Of a stretch of 64,000 nt of DNA, positions 45,001 to 56,059 are shown one piece after another. Origin of the DNA: Mastigamoeba balamuthi (Eukaryota > Evosea > Mastigamoebida > Mastigamoebidae). The position numbers were made by a program, and so were the translations under genes. Each line of letters opens with the position of its first letter. The first letter of the stretch is position 1. The stretch covers positions 1-64,000 of the forward strand of contig CACRSC010000051.1 in assembly GCA_902651635.1 (NCBI GenBank), read 5' to 3'. The notes under the pieces were generated by a model. The model worked only from the letters and a program-made list of their open reading frames with translations, was not told the origin of the DNA and did not search any database.

Positions 45001-46210
45001 TTATTTGCGGGCAAGCGGGGCGGGGGCCGTGCGGAGGTCGTCGCCCTGGCTGTCGTACATCTGGTCGTCGACGCCGCGGTCGGGCAGGATGAGGAAGTCG
45101 ACGAAGCTGACGCGCTTGTCCTCTGTCTGGATCATGTGCTGCATGCTGAGCATGCCCTCTGCGTTGACCGAGAGCTTCGTCTTGCGGGCGACGGCCAGCG
45201 CGCGGACCGTCGGCTGCAGCGCGCTGAGCCTGTACCGCGTCACCTGCGTCCGCGAGCACCTGAACCTCTCGAAGACCTCGCTGTCCTTGGAGTACTCGAT
45301 CTCGCACGTGCCGCAGACGCCGTCGCTGCTCAGGCGGAAGTACGGCGCGTCGGGCGACAGGTGCAGCGTCGCCGTGTCGCCGTTCCAGTCGATCTCCCCA
45401 AAGGCCTCGCGCATGACCTCTGCGTCGACGATGATCTCGCCCGTGCACTCGCTGTCGCGGAACGACGGGCACGCGCGCGGCGCCGCGGGGCCCAGCGCAG
45501 CGTCGGCGTCGGGCGACGACGACCAGTCGACGACGGGGCCCCCGCCGGCGGCCAAGTCGGGCATGTCGAGCGTGCGGATCGAGCACTGCGTCCGGACGCC
45601 GCCCTCCTCGAGCAGCACGACGAGGTCGCTGCCGTAGCCCTGGTAGCCCATCTGCATCGCCGTGAACCCGCCGCCCCCGAGGCCCGGCAGCGTCAGCCCC
45701 CCGCCGAAGATCGACAGGCACTCCATCAGCACGCCAAAGTTCACCCGGAACACAAACTGCCGCCTGTGCTGCTGCTGCAGCGTGTCCGCGGCGTTGTTGT
45801 CCGTCGGCCTGGCCTCGTCGTCGTCTCCGATGAAATTGTACTCCTGCAGATTTCCCCCCAGCGTGGCAGATATTTATTAGCGGAATCGGGATTCGCCGTG
45901 CGCGGAGATATTTTCAGGATTTGCGTGCGCTGAACGTGTCGCGCGTGAGGAACGCGTTGGCGACGTAGAGGCGGCTCTCGTTGATGGTGAACTTGAGCCC
46001 GGGCTTGGTGATGGTGACGGTGGCCGCGACCAGGGGCGCGTCGGCCGCCGCGCGCGACGACGACGACGAGGAGCCCGGGCGGCCGGCGGCGTAGATGGTG
46101 CTCAGCACCGTCGTGACCACGCGCACGTTGTCGATCTTGCACCAGAACGCGTACTCGACCTCCACCTGCTGCGCGGTCCCGTCCGCCCCAGTCGCTCCGG
46201 TCGACGCCAT
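45001..46210 (-). CDS. RAD1: RAD1, 9-1-1 checkpoint clamp subunit
   Basis: Exons 46210-45929 and 45843-45001 give 374 residues. The PCNA-like fold of Rad1 is recognisable along its length: IDNVRVVTTVL in the first exon, then VANAFLTRDTF spliced to EYNFIG, FRVNFGVLMECLSIFG, MGYQGYGSDLVVLLEEGG, MREAFGEIDW, APYFRLSSDG and RTQVTRYRL, each with a counterpart in human RAD1. With Rad9 and Hus1 it forms the DNA-damage clamp loaded at single-strand/double-strand junctions to activate ATR-type checkpoint kinases in the nucleus. The splice that matches the family uses a GC donor (AGC then GCACGC); no GT donor in the right phase is present. Extra low-complexity inserts (Ser run, Gln run) make it longer than the human protein. 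Confidence 0.92.
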
Positions 46211-46474
46211 AAATCCTCTTTTGTATTTAAATAAATGCGAAAAATCTGGATTTCTTCTGTCACGTATCAAGCACTATCTTCACGCGGCGAATCGACCCAG
46301 GAGGCAATCTCCATTGCGGGGCTCTGAGTTGCCTCTGCGCCTGGTCGCTGCTGTGTGTCGAGGGGGACAGAGATATTTCTCAATAGATCCAGATATCGGT
46401 GGGGGTGAGAATCTTCGATCCGGCCCTGGCTGACAAATTGTGGGGAGGCCGTTCCGCACGCGTCACCCACGCCA

Positions 46475-47767
46475 ATGTCCCCGACCAACCCCCTGCGAGT
46501 CCTCGCCGGCCTGGCCCTCGCCGTCGTCGTCCTCTCGGCCGTCGCCTACGTCCGCGTGGCCACGCCCGCCACAACCACCGTCGTCTACGTCCCCGTGCCC
46601 TGCAACTGCACGCCCTGCGCCCACCCGTCGTCCGCCGCATCTCCACCGTCTTCCTCGTCAGAACCGCAGCAGCAACAGGCGACGAACAGCAGCGCCTCCG
46701 GGGCGGTGGGCGTGTGCGCGAGGGGCATCACGCGGGTGATACACCAGTCGTGGAAGACGGAGGAGCTGCCCGAGTGGTCGAAGGGCTTCGTGGCCTCGTG
46801 GAGGCGCGTCTACCCGCCCGAGAGCGGCTGGCGCTGGGCGCTCCACACCGACGCCGACAACCGCAGGATCTTCGCCCGCGTCTTCCCGCAGCACCTCGAC
46901 GCCTACGACAGGTCCCAGGCCATCGTCCGCGCAGACCTGACCCGCGCCGCGTACCTCTACGACGAGGGCGGCGTCTACGTGCGTTGCCCCCGATATTTTT
47001 CGCGATCTGAATCTCGGAATGTCTGAATCCCGAGTCCTTCCCCCCCCCCCTCTTTCCCCGCATGCGCGGCGCTCCGCTCAGTGGCGGTGCGGGGTTGGCT
47101 GGGGTGGGAGGAGGCGATCTCTCTCCCCTCGTCCCCGGTGGCTGGCGTGCGGGCGCTGTGCGGGTGGCCCTCCATACCACCGAGAGAACGAGAGGCAACA
47201 GTGAGCGGGGGCTAACGGACCGCACAGGGAGACCTGGACACAGAGGCGATCAAGCCGCTGGACGGCCTGATGGAGGAGGGGTGCCGGCTGGGCAGGCCGG
47301 TCATCCTGGGCCGCATGGACGGGCCCGTGGCGGACCACGACCACGCGATCCCCAACGCGCTGATGATCACCTCGCAGCCGGGCGAGGCCTTCTGGCCCTT
47401 CTGCGTCGCCCGCTGGGCCCACAACATCCGCACGGGCTGCGGCATCGCCGAGTCGTGCGCGGGGCCCATGGCCCTGCGCGGCTGCCTCGTGGCCTGGGCG
47501 CAGGACAAGGGCGGCGACAAGACGCTCGTCGACTTCAAGCCGGCCGAGAGGATATGGCTGCAGCCCAAGGGCGTCCTCTACCCGCACTCGTGGATGTACC
47601 AGGGCAGGCTCCACGAGTGCACGCACGGCAGCATCGACCCCGACAAGTGCAAGTCCAAGGTGGACATGTCCCAGGCGCTGACCATGGTCTACTGGCGGCA
47701 CTCGTGGAGGAAGAGGATGCTGATGCTCTCCGCTGCGGAGGAGCCGAGTCGCGGCCCCTCCCAATGA
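46475..47767 (+). CDS. OCH1/GT32-like Golgi glycosyltransferase
   Basis: Exons 46475-46978 and 47228-47767 give 347 residues. The N-terminus is a short tail and a signal-anchor (VLAGLALAVVVLSAVAYV), then a Pro/Ser/Gln stem: type II Golgi topology. The domain opens ITRVIHQSWKTEELPEW, the hallmark of the DXD-sugar (Gly_transf_sug, GT32) family that includes yeast Och1 and inositol-phosphoceramide mannosyltransferases. RADLTRAAYLYDEGGVY is spliced to GDLDTEAIKPLD, giving the DXD metal-binding motif as DLD. HSWMY and a C-terminal YWRHSW block also fit. The donor sugar and acceptor cannot be assigned. The intron (249 bp) is long for this genome. Confidence 0.88.
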
Positions 47768-47917
47768 GCCAGCCAGCCACACGCCCGCTAGTCCCGGGCG
47801 ACCACTGTTCCCCCCAGGGCCGCAACGTGCGAGGGGAGGCGGAGGCGGGGGATCTGCGACAGAATGAAGAGGCCAAGTGTTTCTCACGCGGTTAATCGAC
47901 AAAGGGGGGGGGGGGGA

Positions 47918-49606
47918 TCAACGGGGCTCGGCGATGTGCGAGAGCCGGAAGAGCTCTTCGTCCGAGACCGGTGGGCAGCCTGTGAGGCTCGCTGTGGCGC
48001 GCCGCACGAGCTCGGGGTCTATCTCCGACCCGAAGCCGTGGGCCCTGTGCATGGCGTCCAGCACTCCCTTGAGCACCACGAAGATCATCTCCATCTTCTC
48101 GTAGTTGGCAATCGTCTCCTCCACAAAGCCTGCGCTCTCGTCAGCGCTGCACAGGGCGCGGGTGCTGGGGAGGGGGGAGCTCCTCGCACTGTCCGCGGTG
48201 TCCTGAATGAACGCCAGGTCCACGAGGCTGACACCCAGGAAGGGCAGCAAGCAGTGCTGAGCGCAACGGATCCTGAGCTCCCGGTAGCTCCTCGACGGCG
48301 AGCACAGGCCCATGAGCGCCTCGAAGTCGGACAGCAGGCTGCGCTTCACGCGGGCCCACGACCTCCTCAGCCTCGACACCGCGCTGCAGTTCAGCCCGGA
48401 GATCACCGCCACAGCTGCGTTGAACTCCCCCAGCGAGACGAGCTCCTTGGCCGTCAGCACCATGCGGGCCAGAGCCTCGGCCCTCGCCTCGTCGGTCTCG
48501 GGCCGCACCAGGACGATGCGCGCAGCCGCGTTGGCGATGGCGTTGAACAGCGCGATGTTGCGCTGTATGGACGCGGAGCTGTGCGCGACGGACCACGTGA
48601 GCAGGTCAGGGGCGTCGATGGCCTGCATCGCCCGTATGTCGACGGCAGCCAGCAGGCGCGCCAGCTCGCAGTGACCCAGCGACGCCATCCACAGCGGGCT
48701 CTCCGCCACGCCGGCGCTCCCTCTCGCTGCCGCTCCTCGCTCGCGCTCTGCCGCAGCCGCCATCCTGATGGCAGCCGGGAGCGCAGCGACGTGGGCCCCG
48801 TCCGCCAGCCCCTCGCCCGCTCTCTCGTCTCGCCCGTGGGCCCTCGCGTGACCCGCGGAGCCGAGGGTATCGCGGGCAGCGAGCCACGCGGCCTCGGCGA
48901 TCTCCGCGCCCTCCCTCGCGGCCGCGGACCTGACGGCCTCGAGGGCAGCGACACGCACGGCCTCCGCGAGCCCCCGCAGCTCGGGCACCGCGGGCAGGAC
49001 CACCTCGGCCGCGACCGCGACGCAGGCCATCGCCTCGGTGCTCAGCGCGAGCCTGCGCTGCGACCCCATGCCCCCGCCCACGATCGCGTGCAGCACGCGG
49101 GCGGCCCTCGCGGCCCGTGCGACGTCGCGCTGCCCGACGGCCCCGCAGCAGAGCGCGCAGGCGGCACGGGCGACCTGCGAGGCGCTGAACCACTGGGGCC
49201 ACGCGACGGCCAGCAGGGGCGCCTGCTCGCCCGCGCCCTCGGAGGAGACGCTGGCGGCCAGGAACGACTCGAGGGTGCCCGAGAGCACTGAGCCGCTGGC
49301 GCTGAGGCGGTTCAGCTCCGGGGCGAACAGAGGACCGCGGGAGAAGCGGGCGAGCTCGGATCCGAGGGTGTGCAGCTGGCGCAGGGAGGCCGGGGGGCTG
49401 GCGACGGCGGAATCGGCGGAAGCGGCGGTGTAGGGGCGGAGAAGCGAGGCGACGCCCGGGCTGGGGAGGTCGAGGGCACGGGGGCACGGCAGCGCGGCGC
49501 GGGCGGCACGGCACACCGAGCGCAGGGAGCTGAAGCCAGCAGGGGGCAGCCAGGAGCCCACGCCCGCCAGAACGTCCGCGGGGAGAGTGTCGAGGGTCAG
49601 TTCCAT
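47918..49606 (-). CDS. F-box-like plus RasGEF (CDC25) protein
   Basis: A single 562-codon exon, start at ATG 49606 (an upstream in-frame start at 49657 is less likely). The N-terminus looks like an F-box (LDTLPADVLAGVGSWLPP, then LRSVCRAARAAL). A long Ala-rich helical middle follows. The C-terminal part (about 330-560) is a RasGEF catalytic domain: ELARLLAAVDIRAMQAIDA, SIQRNIALFNAIANAAARIV, LVSLGEFNAAVAVISGLNCS, then YRELR and a LPFLGVSLVDLAFIQD block. RasGEFs load GTP on Ras at membranes; the F-box would link it to an SCF ubiquitin ligase, which is inference from the domain only. No separate RasGEF N-terminal (REM) module is obvious. Confidence 0.85.
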   Translation of the reverse strand: MELTLDTLPADVLAGVGSWLPPAGFSSLRSVCRAARAALPCPRALDLPSPGVASLLRPYTAASADSAVASPPASLRQLHTLGSELARFSRGPLFAPELNRLSASGSVLSGTLESFLAASVSSEGAGEQAPLLAVAWPQWFSASQVARAACALCCGAVGQRDVARAARAARVLHAIVGGGMGSQRRLALSTEAMACVAVAAEVVLPAVPELRGLAEAVRVAALEAVRSAAAREGAEIAEAAWLAARDTLGSAGHARAHGRDERAGEGLADGAHVAALPAAIRMAAAAERERGAAARGSAGVAESPLWMASLGHCELARLLAAVDIRAMQAIDAPDLLTWSVAHSSASIQRNIALFNAIANAAARIVLVRPETDEARAEALARMVLTAKELVSLGEFNAAVAVISGLNCSAVSRLRRSWARVKRSLLSDFEALMGLCSPSRSYRELRIRCAQHCLLPFLGVSLVDLAFIQDTADSARSSPLPSTRALCSADESAGFVEETIANYEKMEMIFVVLKGVLDAMHRAHGFGSEIDPELVRRATASLTGCPPVSDEELFRLSHIAEPR

Positions 49607-49825
49607 GTCTTCCGATCGACGAACGAGCCCTACGAAGAAAGGGAGCGGAAGATACACGAGTCACCTGAATCTCTGGATAAATGCGGAAAAAAGATCCTCG
49701 AGTGACATCATCAGCAGATTCGCGTTGTTTGTTTGCGCTCCACTGCGCTCGCGCTCTCATTCCCGGGCCCCCCCGCCACCCGCGAGCGACCCGATAGCAG
49801 CCGTGTGCTGTCCCCCTTGTGCCGG

Positions 49826-52550
49826 ATGAGCGCCACCATCGTGAACTGCCTGGGCGGGCTCCTGTCCGCCGACAGCGCCGTGCGGACCTCTGCGGAGGAG
49901 TACCTGCACAAGCTGGAGGCCGCCCCGGGCTACTGCCCAGAGCTCGCCCGCCTCATCCCCTCCAGCGGGATCCAGATGCCGATTCGCCACGTCAGCGGCA
50001 TATCTCTCCCTTCCCGATTTGTGTGCCCCCCCCCCTTCCTGACAGGGGGGCCACGTGACATCAACAGATGGCCTGCATCGTGCTCAAGAACTACGCCAAG
50101 GAGCACTGGTCCAGGCACTCGGAGAAGTTCCAGGAGCCCGAGGTGTCGCCCGAGGACAAGGCCGCGGTGCGGGCCACGCTCCCCATAGGCCTGGCCGACC
50201 CCGACACGAAGATCCGCACCGCAGTCGTGCGCATATATATCTCCGGCCCCTGCGGGTTGCCTGCATGACGTCACTCAATTCTAGAAACCACGCAGGCGCT
50301 CGCGGTGGCCGCCATCGCGCACTGGGACTGGCCGGAGCAGTGGCCGACGGTGATCCCCGACCTGCTGAGGTGCCTGAGGGAGACGGGCAGCCCGCACCTG
50401 GTGCACGGCGCCGTGCGGTGCCTCGAGCTCTTCGTCTGCTGCGAGAACGTCGACGAGGACACCCTGCCCCAGCTCACCGCCCTCCTGCTGGACGACCTCC
50501 TGCGCGTGTTCCTCGCCGTCGACGTAGCCCACTTCCCCTCACCCCCCCCCCGTNNNNNNNNNNNNNNNNNNNNNNNNNNNNNNNNNNNNNNNNNNNNNNN
50601 NNNNNNNNNNNNNNNNNNNNNNNNNNNNNNNNNNNNNNNNNNNNNNNNNNNNNNNNNNNNNNNNNNNNNNNNNNNNNNNNNNNNNNNNNNNNNNNNNNNN
50701 NNNNNNNNNNNNNNNNNNNNNNNNNNNNNNNNNNNNNNNNNNNNNNNNNNNNNNNNNNNNNNNNNNNNNNNNNNNNNNNNNNNNNNNNNNNNNNNNNNNN
50801 NNNNNNNNNNNCCGGCAGCGGTGGTGGTGTCGCAGCGGAGGAGCCAGGTGGCCGTGCTGTGCGCGTGCCGCGCGATCGCGATGCTCTGCACCAAGATCAA
50901 CGTGGCGCCGCTGATGGGCGTCATGCCGGGCGTGCTCTGCGGCCTGAGCGCGCTGCTCTCGGCGACGAGCGACGACGTGCTGCTGCTGCTGCTCGACACG
51001 GTGGGCATCGTCACGCGCTGCAGCACCCGCGAGGTCGTCGCGGCCTGCGAGCCCACCGTGACGCCGCCGCTGCTCGCCGCGTGGGCCAGCCGCCCGGGCG
51101 ACGCGATCGTCTCGACCGAGGTCGTCGAGATCTTCAAGGACATGGCCCGGGCCGCCCCCGAGTGCGTCGCCGGCCTCATGTCGCGCCTCGCGCCCGCCGT
51201 GCACGGGCTGCTCTCGGAGCCCGCCCGCGCGCCGGCGCTCGTGTCGGCGGCGGTCGACATGCTCGCGCTGCTCGTCATCAGCGTCGCCGAGCCCGACGAG
51301 CAGCAGACGGCCGCCTTCAACGACCTCTTCCGCCTCCTCCTGCAGACCGTCTGCACGACCGACGACAACGAGGCGCGCGCTCGCACCAGCACCGCTGCCT
51401 CCACTCTGGTAGCCGTGTCTGACCGGATCGCAACGCGTGTCTCGCTACGCGCGCGCAGCTGGCGGGCATTGGGGCGTCGTGCCTGCGGGCGTACATCTAC
51501 AGGTTCGGGGAGCGGCTGCTCGAGTGGAAGACGGTGGACGGGCGGCCGTCGCTGCAGCACGTGCTGCCGTTCATCACGCGGCTGCTGTCGGAGGAGGGCA
51601 CGCGGGGTGCCTGCGTGGGGCCGCTGGTGGGCGCGCTGATCGAGAGGTTCCCGTCGCAGATCGGCGCGGTGCTCGAGCCCATCCTGGGCGGCATCCTGCA
51701 CCGCCTGGCCGACGCCGACGACCCGGGCTTCATCCTGCCGCTCGTGATGGTGTTCGTGCGGCTCGTGCACAGCCACCGCGAGTGGGTCCTCGACTTCCTG
51801 GCCCGCAGCAGCGCGCTGCCGCTCGTGGCCGAGCTCTGGACGCGCAACCACGCGGGGCTCAGGTCGTTTGGGGGGTTCCAGGTCAAGGAGAGCGCCGTCG
51901 CGCTCTGCAAGCTGCTCGAGACGCCCGACCCGCGCCTCGAGGTGCTGCGCGTCAGCGGCGCCCGCGTGCAGGGGTCGCTGGACAAGCGGACCTCTGTGCC
52001 GCTGATGAACCGCGTCGTCTCGATCCTCTGCGCAGAGTACATGAACGCCGACTGGGAGCGCCACATAGCGACGGCCCCGGGCAACGCGGACGCAGACGAC
52101 GCCGGCGACGGCGAGGCGGCGGGCGCCGAGGGGGCCGCGGACTCGGCGGAGGACATCGAGGAGGACGAGGACGACTACAACGGGCTGACCGAGGAGGAGG
52201 TGATGCGGAAGCTCGGGTGCACCGACGGCGACGTCTTCGCGCCCGCCGACGAGTTTGAGGAGCTGCAGGACGAGGACGGCGACGAGGAGGAGCCCGAGGA
52301 CGAGGACCTGCCGTTTGTGCAGGGCACGCCGCTGTTCCGCGTGGACCTCAAGACGTACCTCGAGGGCTTCTTCGCGGCGCTCATCGCGCAGCAGGCGCCG
52401 CGGCTGCACGCCATCTACATGGAGCTGGGGCCCGAGGACCAGGCCGTCATCAACCAGCTCTTCGGCAAGGCGCGCGCGGCCTCGGCTGCGGGGGCCGCGG
52501 CCGCCGTGTCGGCAGCAGCGAGCGCAGCGGCGCCGCAACAGCAGCCGTGA
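49826..52550 (+). CDS. IPO9: Importin-9-like karyopherin, interrupted by an assembly gap
   Basis: Exons 49826-49990, 50068-50226, 50296 to about the gap, then from about 50812 to 51372, and 51459-52550. Before the gap: VLKNYAKEHWSRHSEKFQEP and ALAVAAIAHWDWPEQWP, both close to human IPO9. After it: HEAT repeats, TTDDNE spliced to LAGIGASCLRAYI, ESAVALCKLLETPDPRL, an acidic insert (EDIEEDEDDYNG; DEDGDEEEPEDED) and PLFRVDLKTYLEGFFAAL. IPO9 carries histones, actin and ribosomal proteins across nuclear pores with Ran. The gap removes the region corresponding to about residues 190-490 of the human protein. The last intron starts GC (GAG then GCGCGC). Confidence 0.9.
50554..50811. other. Assembly gap (258 N)
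   Basis: A run of 258 N inside the importin-9 gene. The left edge is a C-homopolymer, a common place for reads to fail. By comparison with the family about 300 residues are missing here, so the true gap should be nearer 0.9 kb plus introns. Confidence 0.95.
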
Positions 52551-53636
52551 GAGCGACCGAGTGAGCGCAGCGAGAGAGCAATACAATACAGCCAACGCTC
52601 CCCCAAGGGCAACCGTGTCGCCAGCCTGCCGCACATCAACGCAGGGCCCGCGACAGCCCCCCCCCACACGCGACTGTCGACGGCCGTGGGGAGGGGGAGG
52701 GACCACCAGCAGGTCCTTCTGGGGGTGTTCGCCCACTCCTGTCCTGATACCACCCCGGTGCAGAGAAAAGGACCGGAATGGCACAGCCTGCCGGAAATGG
52801 CGGGGGCTCAGTCAAGACAAGCAGCCAGCAGCAAGCGGCGAGCACACAGAGCGGGTGCAGCGCCTTCTATTCTGAGGGACGCAGGACTCGGCCTCGTGGG
52901 CTGCGCAGCCCAGCTTCCCAAGTACGGCAAGCACACTGGACCGATACAGGGTGCGTGGACGCGCTGGCGTCGCAGCAGTTGCCGTCGTAGGCGCGCAGAC
53001 GCGTGAAGAGCCAGTGGTGCGGCGTCGACTCCTCGGGGGTCGATGGCCACACGGACACCGCGCCAGAGAGCCTCGTGCCGGCATTGCCTCCATTTTTAGC
53101 AGCTCCGCTCTTGGCGGCGAGAAGCGCAGAAGCGGCAGTGTCGAAGCTCGCTTCATGCCCCAGGCATTTGCCGAGGCGAGCAATCCAGCGAGGCCACAGA
53201 GATAAAGCACCCTGCCGACTTCAGAATCCCCTGTGCGGAATTGGGCCCCTGGCGGCCTGAGCCCACGCAACTGCTGTACTCGGCGACGCTGACGGCGCAC
53301 TGCCCATTTCTGCCGACGCCGTGCGAACTGCCACCAGCCCTGAGAAGAAATGAGCAGCACCCGATAGCGAGCGAATACCCGGACTACGCCGTGTGTCTAT
53401 TCCGTAAGGCACGTTCTCACAGAGCAAAAAAACAGTACCCGATGGGGCAAGGAAGTGTCACTCAGATCATCGAATAATGCACACCGGTCCTTTGACCTGT
53501 TACATAGGGGCTAATTCCCCACGCCACACGCCCCATCCTGAAGGAAGAAAATGTCACTGTTCCAAAGACGGTGCCTTTTCTCATCCCGCCTTGTGGCCGA
53601 CCATCCCCTTCTCCTCACACACGAAAAAGTTCGCGA
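52551..53636. other. Intergenic region with one coding-like island
   Basis: No complete gene. On the minus strand, about 53085-52945 reads SGAVSVWPSTPEESTPHHWL and then LRAYDGNCCDASASTH with strongly GC-ending codons, as genes here have, but no start, stop or splice model could be built around it. It may be an exon of an unseen gene or a relic. The right part holds the promoter of the first dCache cyclase. Confidence 0.4.
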
Positions 53637-55859
53637 ATGAGAGTGTCGTTCCGGTGGCTGCTGGTGGCGACGGTGTGCACGGCGGTGTGGATCCCGATGG
53701 TGGTGGTGGTGGTGCTGTTCAACGACCACTCGCAGAGCCTCATCCGCAAGTCCACCGAGGAGCGGCTGCCCCCCACCGCCACCCGGCTGGGCGGCATCGT
53801 GCACAGGAGCCTGGACATGGCGGAGAAGGTGGCCAAGATGACAGCCAAGGACCTGACGAGCGGGTCGCTGGCGCTGGTCGAGACGGAGGAGGGCCTGCAG
53901 GAGCTGCGGGTGCGGTGGAACAGCGTGCTCGAGACGTACCGCAGCACCAGCAGCGTCCAGTTCCTCACGGACGAGGCGTCGGGCAGCGCCGGGCGGCTGG
54001 TGGGCCTGGTGGAGTTCAGCGGGGGCGAGGACCTGTGGTGGTGGACGCCTGCCAACGGGTCGCTGGAGCAGTGGAGGGTCAACGCCACCACGCTGACTCC
54101 CTACCTCCTCGAGTGGTCCGACCCCAGCGTCCGCAATGAGTATCTCCCCCAGGTCCGCCGCTCGGTTCCGTCTGGCGGGGAGGAGTGCTGGATGCCCATC
54201 TACACGAGGTCTGGTTCTGTTTTCTCGTCGTTCACTGTGAAGGCCTACAGTCCCAACCAGATCGCGATAGCCGCTGCCGGGGCTCAGCGCCCCGTGTGGG
54301 GCTACGCAATTGTCGACCTCGTCATCCAGGACCTCGAGGCAGTTCTCACTGGAGTGTCCATCCCCAAGGGCTTTGCCATGTTCGTGGACTCGTCGACATC
54401 CACTCTGCTCGGCACCACGTCAGACACAGTGCCCTCCTTCCGAGTCGATGGCGACAACACGTACACAATTCTGGTCAACGAGACGACGGGGAACAGTGTG
54501 GACGAGCGCCGAGTGGCAGCAGTGAACGACCTGGTGGTGCGCAAGTACCACAGCTGGCACGAGCTGTCATTGGAGCTGGACGAGGACTACTCCAAGCCGA
54601 CGTCATCGCAGGGGATCACGGTGGACGGGGTGGCGACGCTGGTGTCGTTCACGCTGGTGAAGAGGGAGTGCCTGACGTGGGTGGTGGCTGTGGTGGCCCA
54701 GCAGGACAAGGTGTCCATCGACGCCGTCCCCCTCATCGTCGCCGTCAGCACAACGATGGTTGCGCTGACCGCAATTGTCATCCTGAGCATTCTTCTGACA
54801 CGGCCGCTGTCGCGGCTGACCGAGGAGATGGACGCAGCAGCCAGCCTCTCGTTCGACAAGCGCGAGGCGGACATCTCGCTGTTCTCCGAGTTCTACAAGC
54901 TTAACGAGAGCTTCCTGAAGCTGAGCACGGGCATCGAGGCCATGACCAAGTACGTCCCCATGCCCGTGGTCAGCCAGATCATGTCCAGGAGCATGAAGTC
55001 CGATCTCCGAGAGAGCGGACTTGTGTCTGTGTCTCTTAAGCGTGTGACGATCATGTTCTGCGACATCCGCGGGTTCACAACCCTCTCGGAGAAGCTCAAG
55101 GCCAACGTGGTCGTCCAGATGCTGTTCGAGTGGCTGGGAGTTTACACACGGGTCATCGTCAACAACGGTGGGGTTGTCGACAAATACGTAGGCGACGTAT
55201 GCTCTAATTCGAGTCCACACGTACTAATCCTGTCTCAGTGTATCATGGCGCTGTGGAACGCACCTCTGGACACCACCAGGCCGGATATGAAGGCGTGCCT
55301 CGCTGCCCTCGAGTTCGAGCCGGCTCTGGGGACCCTCAACGACCAATTCCAGCGTGACGGTCTGCCAGGTATGTACGTACGCGTGGGAATCCACTCGGGA
55401 GAGCTGTTCGTGGGGAACATCGGGTGTGAGGAGCACATCAACTACACTGTCTGCGGCACCCCCGCCAACACCTCCGCGCGCATCGAGCAGCTAGGCAAGG
55501 TCTACGGCCTGACGCCCCTCGTGTCTGGCGATGTGGCCAAGGCGGTGGGGGATAAGTTCGTGTGTGTGTGGCTGGACGAGCTGAAGCTGCGCGGGCACGA
55601 GAGCACAGTGACCAAGGTCTACCACCTCGCCGCGCGCACCACCGAGGCCAAGGCCAGCCATCTCATCGCAGCCGAGCGGATGTCGGTCATTCAGTCGCTG
55701 CTCCACTCGGACCAGACGAACGGAACGGAAGACCTCAGGACCAAGCTGCTGGAGGCTTTGAGCGACCCCGACATGAGAGACTACCACGTGGCGGTGGCGC
55801 TGCTGCTGGGCAAGATCGAGGGCAACCAGGAGGTCGATGTAGGAATACTGAACCACTAG
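53637..55859 (+). CDS. dCache-type receptor adenylyl cyclase, copy A
   Basis: Exons 53637-55196 and 55239-55859 give 726 residues; the 42-bp intron (GTATGC...CAG) contains no stop, so the unspliced frame also reads through. One TM (VATVCTAVWIPMVVVVVLF), a large extracellular sensor of the double-Cache type (WGYAIVDLVIQDLEAVLTGV), a second TM (LIVAVSTTMVALTAIVILSI), a HAMP-like linker, then a class III cyclase domain. Catalytic residues are all present: metal Asp 476 (MFCDIRGFT) and Asp 520 (KYVGD), Lys 516, Asn 597 and Arg 601 (GTPANTSAR). The base-selecting position is Thr 590 (YTVCGT), as in class IIIb enzymes. It should work as a homodimer making cAMP at the plasma membrane. It is nearly identical to copy B. 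Confidence 0.9.
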   Translation: MRVSFRWLLVATVCTAVWIPMVVVVVLFNDHSQSLIRKSTEERLPPTATRLGGIVHRSLDMAEKVAKMTAKDLTSGSLALVETEEGLQELRVRWNSVLETYRSTSSVQFLTDEASGSAGRLVGLVEFSGGEDLWWWTPANGSLEQWRVNATTLTPYLLEWSDPSVRNEYLPQVRRSVPSGGEECWMPIYTRSGSVFSSFTVKAYSPNQIAIAAAGAQRPVWGYAIVDLVIQDLEAVLTGVSIPKGFAMFVDSSTSTLLGTTSDTVPSFRVDGDNTYTILVNETTGNSVDERRVAAVNDLVVRKYHSWHELSLELDEDYSKPTSSQGITVDGVATLVSFTLVKRECLTWVVAVVAQQDKVSIDAVPLIVAVSTTMVALTAIVILSILLTRPLSRLTEEMDAAASLSFDKREADISLFSEFYKLNESFLKLSTGIEAMTKYVPMPVVSQIMSRSMKSDLRESGLVSVSLKRVTIMFCDIRGFTTLSEKLKANVVVQMLFEWLGVYTRVIVNNGGVVDKYVGDVCSNSSPHVLILSQCIMALWNAPLDTTRPDMKACLAALEFEPALGTLNDQFQRDGLPGMYVRVGIHSGELFVGNIGCEEHINYTVCGTPANTSARIEQLGKVYGLTPLVSGDVAKAVGDKFVCVWLDELKLRGHESTVTKVYHLAARTTEAKASHLIAAERMSVIQSLLHSDQTNGTEDLRTKLLEALSDPDMRDYHVAVALLLGKIEGNQEVDVGILNH

Positions 55860-56059
55860 TGCAGCGCACTGTGCCATCCTTCCTTGAACGACACATTTTC
55901 GTTTATATACATATGAACACCACCACACACCTGGCAAACGGACGTTGACATGAAATAGAAATACAATTGCTTTGATTTGATTTCGAAAAGTGGTGTTTGG
56001 GGATTGTAAAAGTCTGCGACAAACTCACAAAGTGAGAGCTCAGGACGGAGAAAGCCTCC

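Noticed and set aside
55197-55238. Cyclase A read as a single exon through 42 bp
   Set aside because: The stretch is open but starts GTATGC and ends CAG; copies B and C have an intron at the same codon, and removing it restores the conserved metal-site helix.
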